NCBI GenBank assembly: GCA_947259865.1
Contig: CAMYNZ010000078.1
Span: 1 to 11,750, forward strand
DNA from: an uncultured Desulfobacterales bacterium
GTDB lineage: Bacteria > Desulfobacterota > Desulfobacteria > Desulfobacterales > G020354645
Direction of reading: 5' to 3'
DNA: 11,750 nt
Under the pieces are notes generated by a model, which was not told where the DNA came from, made no database searches, and was given only the letters and a program-made list of their open reading frames with translations. A program made the translations under genes and the position numbers. Below, piece by piece: positions 10,229 through 11,750 of the stretch; position 1 is the first letter of the stretch, and each line of letters opens with the position of its first letter.

Positions 10229-11476
10229 TTATTTGTCCGGCAGACTTTCTTCCACCAACTCTTCAATTTCTTCTAAAGTATCATCATCAACCAGTGCATC
10301 CGTAGCGGTTTGGGTCTCCACCAGCCCATCCTCGGGAACGTGCTCTTCGATAAGTGCATCCTCAGGGGTCGATTCTTCAATCAGCGCGTCCTCGCCCGCT
10401 TCTTCCTCGAGAGCTTCCAATTCGGTGGTCGAGGTCGAGGGTGATTCCGGGGCCGATTCACCCCATATATATTTAGCGTACTTGATGTATCCCTGAACGT
10501 TGTTCAAGCGCGCGTCGACACTGTTCATGATCGGCCGGACGTTGCCGGCAATCAGGGGCTGCAGATATTGGGCCAGGTCCATACACCCCCCGCCGGTTAA
10601 GATTATGGTATCAATGTCCCAATCCTCAGCCCATAATCTATCGATATCATTGGCTATTGTACCTGCCAGCTGAGAATATACCTGATCTTTAATCTTTGAA
10701 AAGTTGAGGCCGTGCCCTTTCATTTTTATAGCGCCGGCTTCAGCGGCTTTGTACAGACGATAGAGTTCGACGTTGACCCCGCACTTTTCCCGCAATTTGT
10801 TTGAAATTACGCTGAAGGCTTTTGAAATTCCGGTGTCCATTGTCCGGCTGCTGCGATCGATATAACGCAGGCGATCCATGATCGTAAAATCGGTGGTTCG
10901 AAATCCAATATCAACTATCCCGACCTTTTGCTTTGCCAGATCGGTATTGACAATATTTCCATTATCATCCATCAGCAGATTTAAAATACTGCCGATTGGC
11001 TGCGGCAACATCCGTATCTTATTAATATAAATTTCTTTTACCAGCTGGCTGCCGTCGTGCTGGTGATAGGTGACCTTATGGTGTCCGGTCAATATTTCAT
11101 TGAATCGTTGGTGGTTTTGCTTGAAGTAACCGATCGGAAGCCCGGATACAATGTTGATGGGGACATTGATGGGGGCGTCTTTTTTAAGAAAAGTGCCGGT
11201 GACAGTAAGTGCTAAAATTTTGACGAACTCGGATATCATTTTTTCTTGGTCGAGGGTGAAATTCAGAACCGTCGATTGCTGCTCCGCAAGATCGCCGATA
11301 AAATAGGATTTGCCGTCTATGGTGACATGGAAATAGTCCGTGAGAGCATTATCACCAAAATCCATCCAGAATTGTAAATCGGTTGCATCACCGAAAAGGG
11401 ATTTAAAGATCAGGGTTTCTTTACTATTGGTTGCTTTGGTAAACCCGAACCCAATATCGATGCCGAGAGTTTCCAT
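10229..11476 (-). CDS. ParM/StbA-like actin-family ATPase with acidic repeat tail
   Basis: A 415-residue cytoplasmic protein with actin-fold nucleotide motifs in order: phosphate-1 DIGFGFTKA (residues 7-15), phosphate-2 VDIGFRTTDFTI (188-199) and the adenosine motif ILTGGGCMDL (292-301). The body to about 340 fits plasmid ParM/StbA and Alp-type actins, which polymerise with ATP to move DNA or organise the cell. Residues 341-415 form an extra tail with 28 acidic residues and one lysine; positions 361-400 hold four ten-residue repeats of the type (P)EDALIEExx, followed by LEEIEELVEE, probably helical. Start ATG 11476 has a very strong ribosome-binding site, GGGGGAGG, 6 nt upstream. No ParR-like gene lies downstream, where parR normally sits; the convergent transporter is there instead. 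No iteron array resembling parC is evident upstream. It may be a chromosomal or integrated-element actin with another job; no symbol is assigned. Confidence 0.85.
   Translation of the reverse strand: METLGIDIGFGFTKATNSKETLIFKSLFGDATDLQFWMDFGDNALTDYFHVTIDGKSYFIGDLAEQQSTVLNFTLDQEKMISEFVKILALTVTGTFLKKDAPINVPINIVSGLPIGYFKQNHQRFNEILTGHHKVTYHQHDGSQLVKEIYINKIRMLPQPIGSILNLLMDDNGNIVNTDLAKQKVGIVDIGFRTTDFTIMDRLRYIDRSSRTMDTGISKAFSVISNKLREKCGVNVELYRLYKAAEAGAIKMKGHGLNFSKIKDQVYSQLAGTIANDIDRLWAEDWDIDTIILTGGGCMDLAQYLQPLIAGNVRPIMNSVDARLNNVQGYIKYAKYIWGESAPESPSTSTTELEALEEEAGEDALIEESTPEDALIEEHVPEDGLVETQTATDALVDDDTLEEIEELVEESLPDK
10277..10396 (-). repeat. Four tandem 30-bp coding repeats (acidic decapeptide) in the actin-like gene
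   Basis: Residues 361-400 divide into GEDALIEEST, PEDALIEEHV, PEDGLVETQT and ATDALVDDDT. The core xDALIE/V is kept while the last two positions vary. The DNA copies are diverged, so this is an old duplication or one under selection at protein level. Confidence 0.8.
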
Positions 11477-11521
11477 ATTTTTCCTCCCCCGCCGAAGACT
11501 GTAATCATTATTTGAATCCTT

Positions 11522-11550
11522 AACATAAACTATTGAAATGAAAAAGTCAA
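11522..11550 (-). promoter_or_regulatory. Sigma-70-like promoter of the actin-like gene
   Basis: On the minus strand, TTGACT (11550-11545) and TATGTT (11527-11522) are separated by exactly 17 bp: five and four of six matches to the consensus boxes. This gives a leader of about 38 nt before ATG 11476, with GGAGG at 11487-11483. Confidence 0.65.
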
Positions 11551-11750
11551 AATAATCAATGGGTCAGCGGTTCAATACTTGCCGGAGGCCCTGCCTGCCG
11601 CTCATACGGTTGTTCCATCGCAAGCACGGGGAACAAAATTGACGAAAAACAGCCGGATGGCTAGCACCGATGAACTGAAGTATAGCAATTATGATTTAAT
11701 AAAGTGCCCATGAGTATCTGTTGCGAGTTGCGTGTTTTGAGTTGAAAAGT
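11551..11750. other. Intergenic sequence at the right edge, no gene seen
   Basis: No ORF with a convincing start or family features occurs here. There is a small AGCC-GGAT-GGCT hairpin (11651-11662). At the extreme right, GTTGCG occurs twice (11720-11725 and 11728-11732 with its preceding G) and GAGTTG twice (within 11725-11744), which may be the edge of a dispersed repeat. Confidence 0.35.

Noticed and set aside
10362..10371. TCAGGGGTCG, identical to the tip of the MITE-like right end
   Set aside because: It is only ten bases and is explained by the coding repeat in the actin-like tail; the rest of the terminal repeat is absent.

Overview
The window looks like chromosomal DNA of a strictly anaerobic, sulfate-reducing member of the Desulfobacterota (former Deltaproteobacteria). 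The case rests on gene content: the 3' part of an Hmc-type transmembrane redox complex, an oxygen-sensitive class I fumarase and a single-chain pyruvate:ferredoxin oxidoreductase (PFOR), together with a medium-GC base composition. No rRNA, tRNA, CRISPR array, integrase or transposase gene is visible.

Layout. Bases 1-3266 hold the end of an hmc operon, read rightward: a truncated NrfD-family membrane subunit (HmcC-like), a 43-residue single-helix protein (HmcD-like), a cytochrome-b-type membrane subunit (HmcE-like) and a cytoplasmic iron-sulfur protein with two [4Fe-4S] motifs and a CCG module (HmcF-like). A strong intrinsic terminator closes it. Between hmcE and hmcF lies a compact 216-bp element with 34-bp imperfect terminal inverted repeats, which looks like a non-coding mobile element (MITE-like). 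Bases 3282-4980 carry a promoter and a class I fumarate hydratase. Bases 4981-5333 are non-coding and rich in inverted repeats. Bases 5334-8933 are PFOR (nifJ/por) followed by a 19-bp-stem terminator. Bases 8961-10205 encode a major facilitator superfamily (MFS) transporter. On the minus strand, convergent with the transporter, bases 11476-10229 encode a ParM/StbA-like actin ATPase with its own good promoter and an unusual acidic C-terminal tail built of four ten-residue repeats.

How the genes work together (inference from families). PFOR turns pyruvate, CoA and oxidised ferredoxin into acetyl-CoA, CO2 and reduced ferredoxin. Fumarase links fumarate and malate, feeding pyruvate production or the oxidative/reductive TCA arms. 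The Hmc complex moves electrons between periplasmic cytochromes c and cytoplasmic redox carriers. These are central energy-metabolism functions, but promoters and terminators split them into separate transcription units. The transporter and the actin-like gene have no clear functional tie to them.

The most noteworthy items are the MITE-like insertion inside the hmc operon, the apparently orphan actin-like ATPase with an acidic decapeptide-repeat tail, the very small hmcD gene, and the folded, gene-free segment between fumarase and PFOR. No wholly new multi-gene system is evident.
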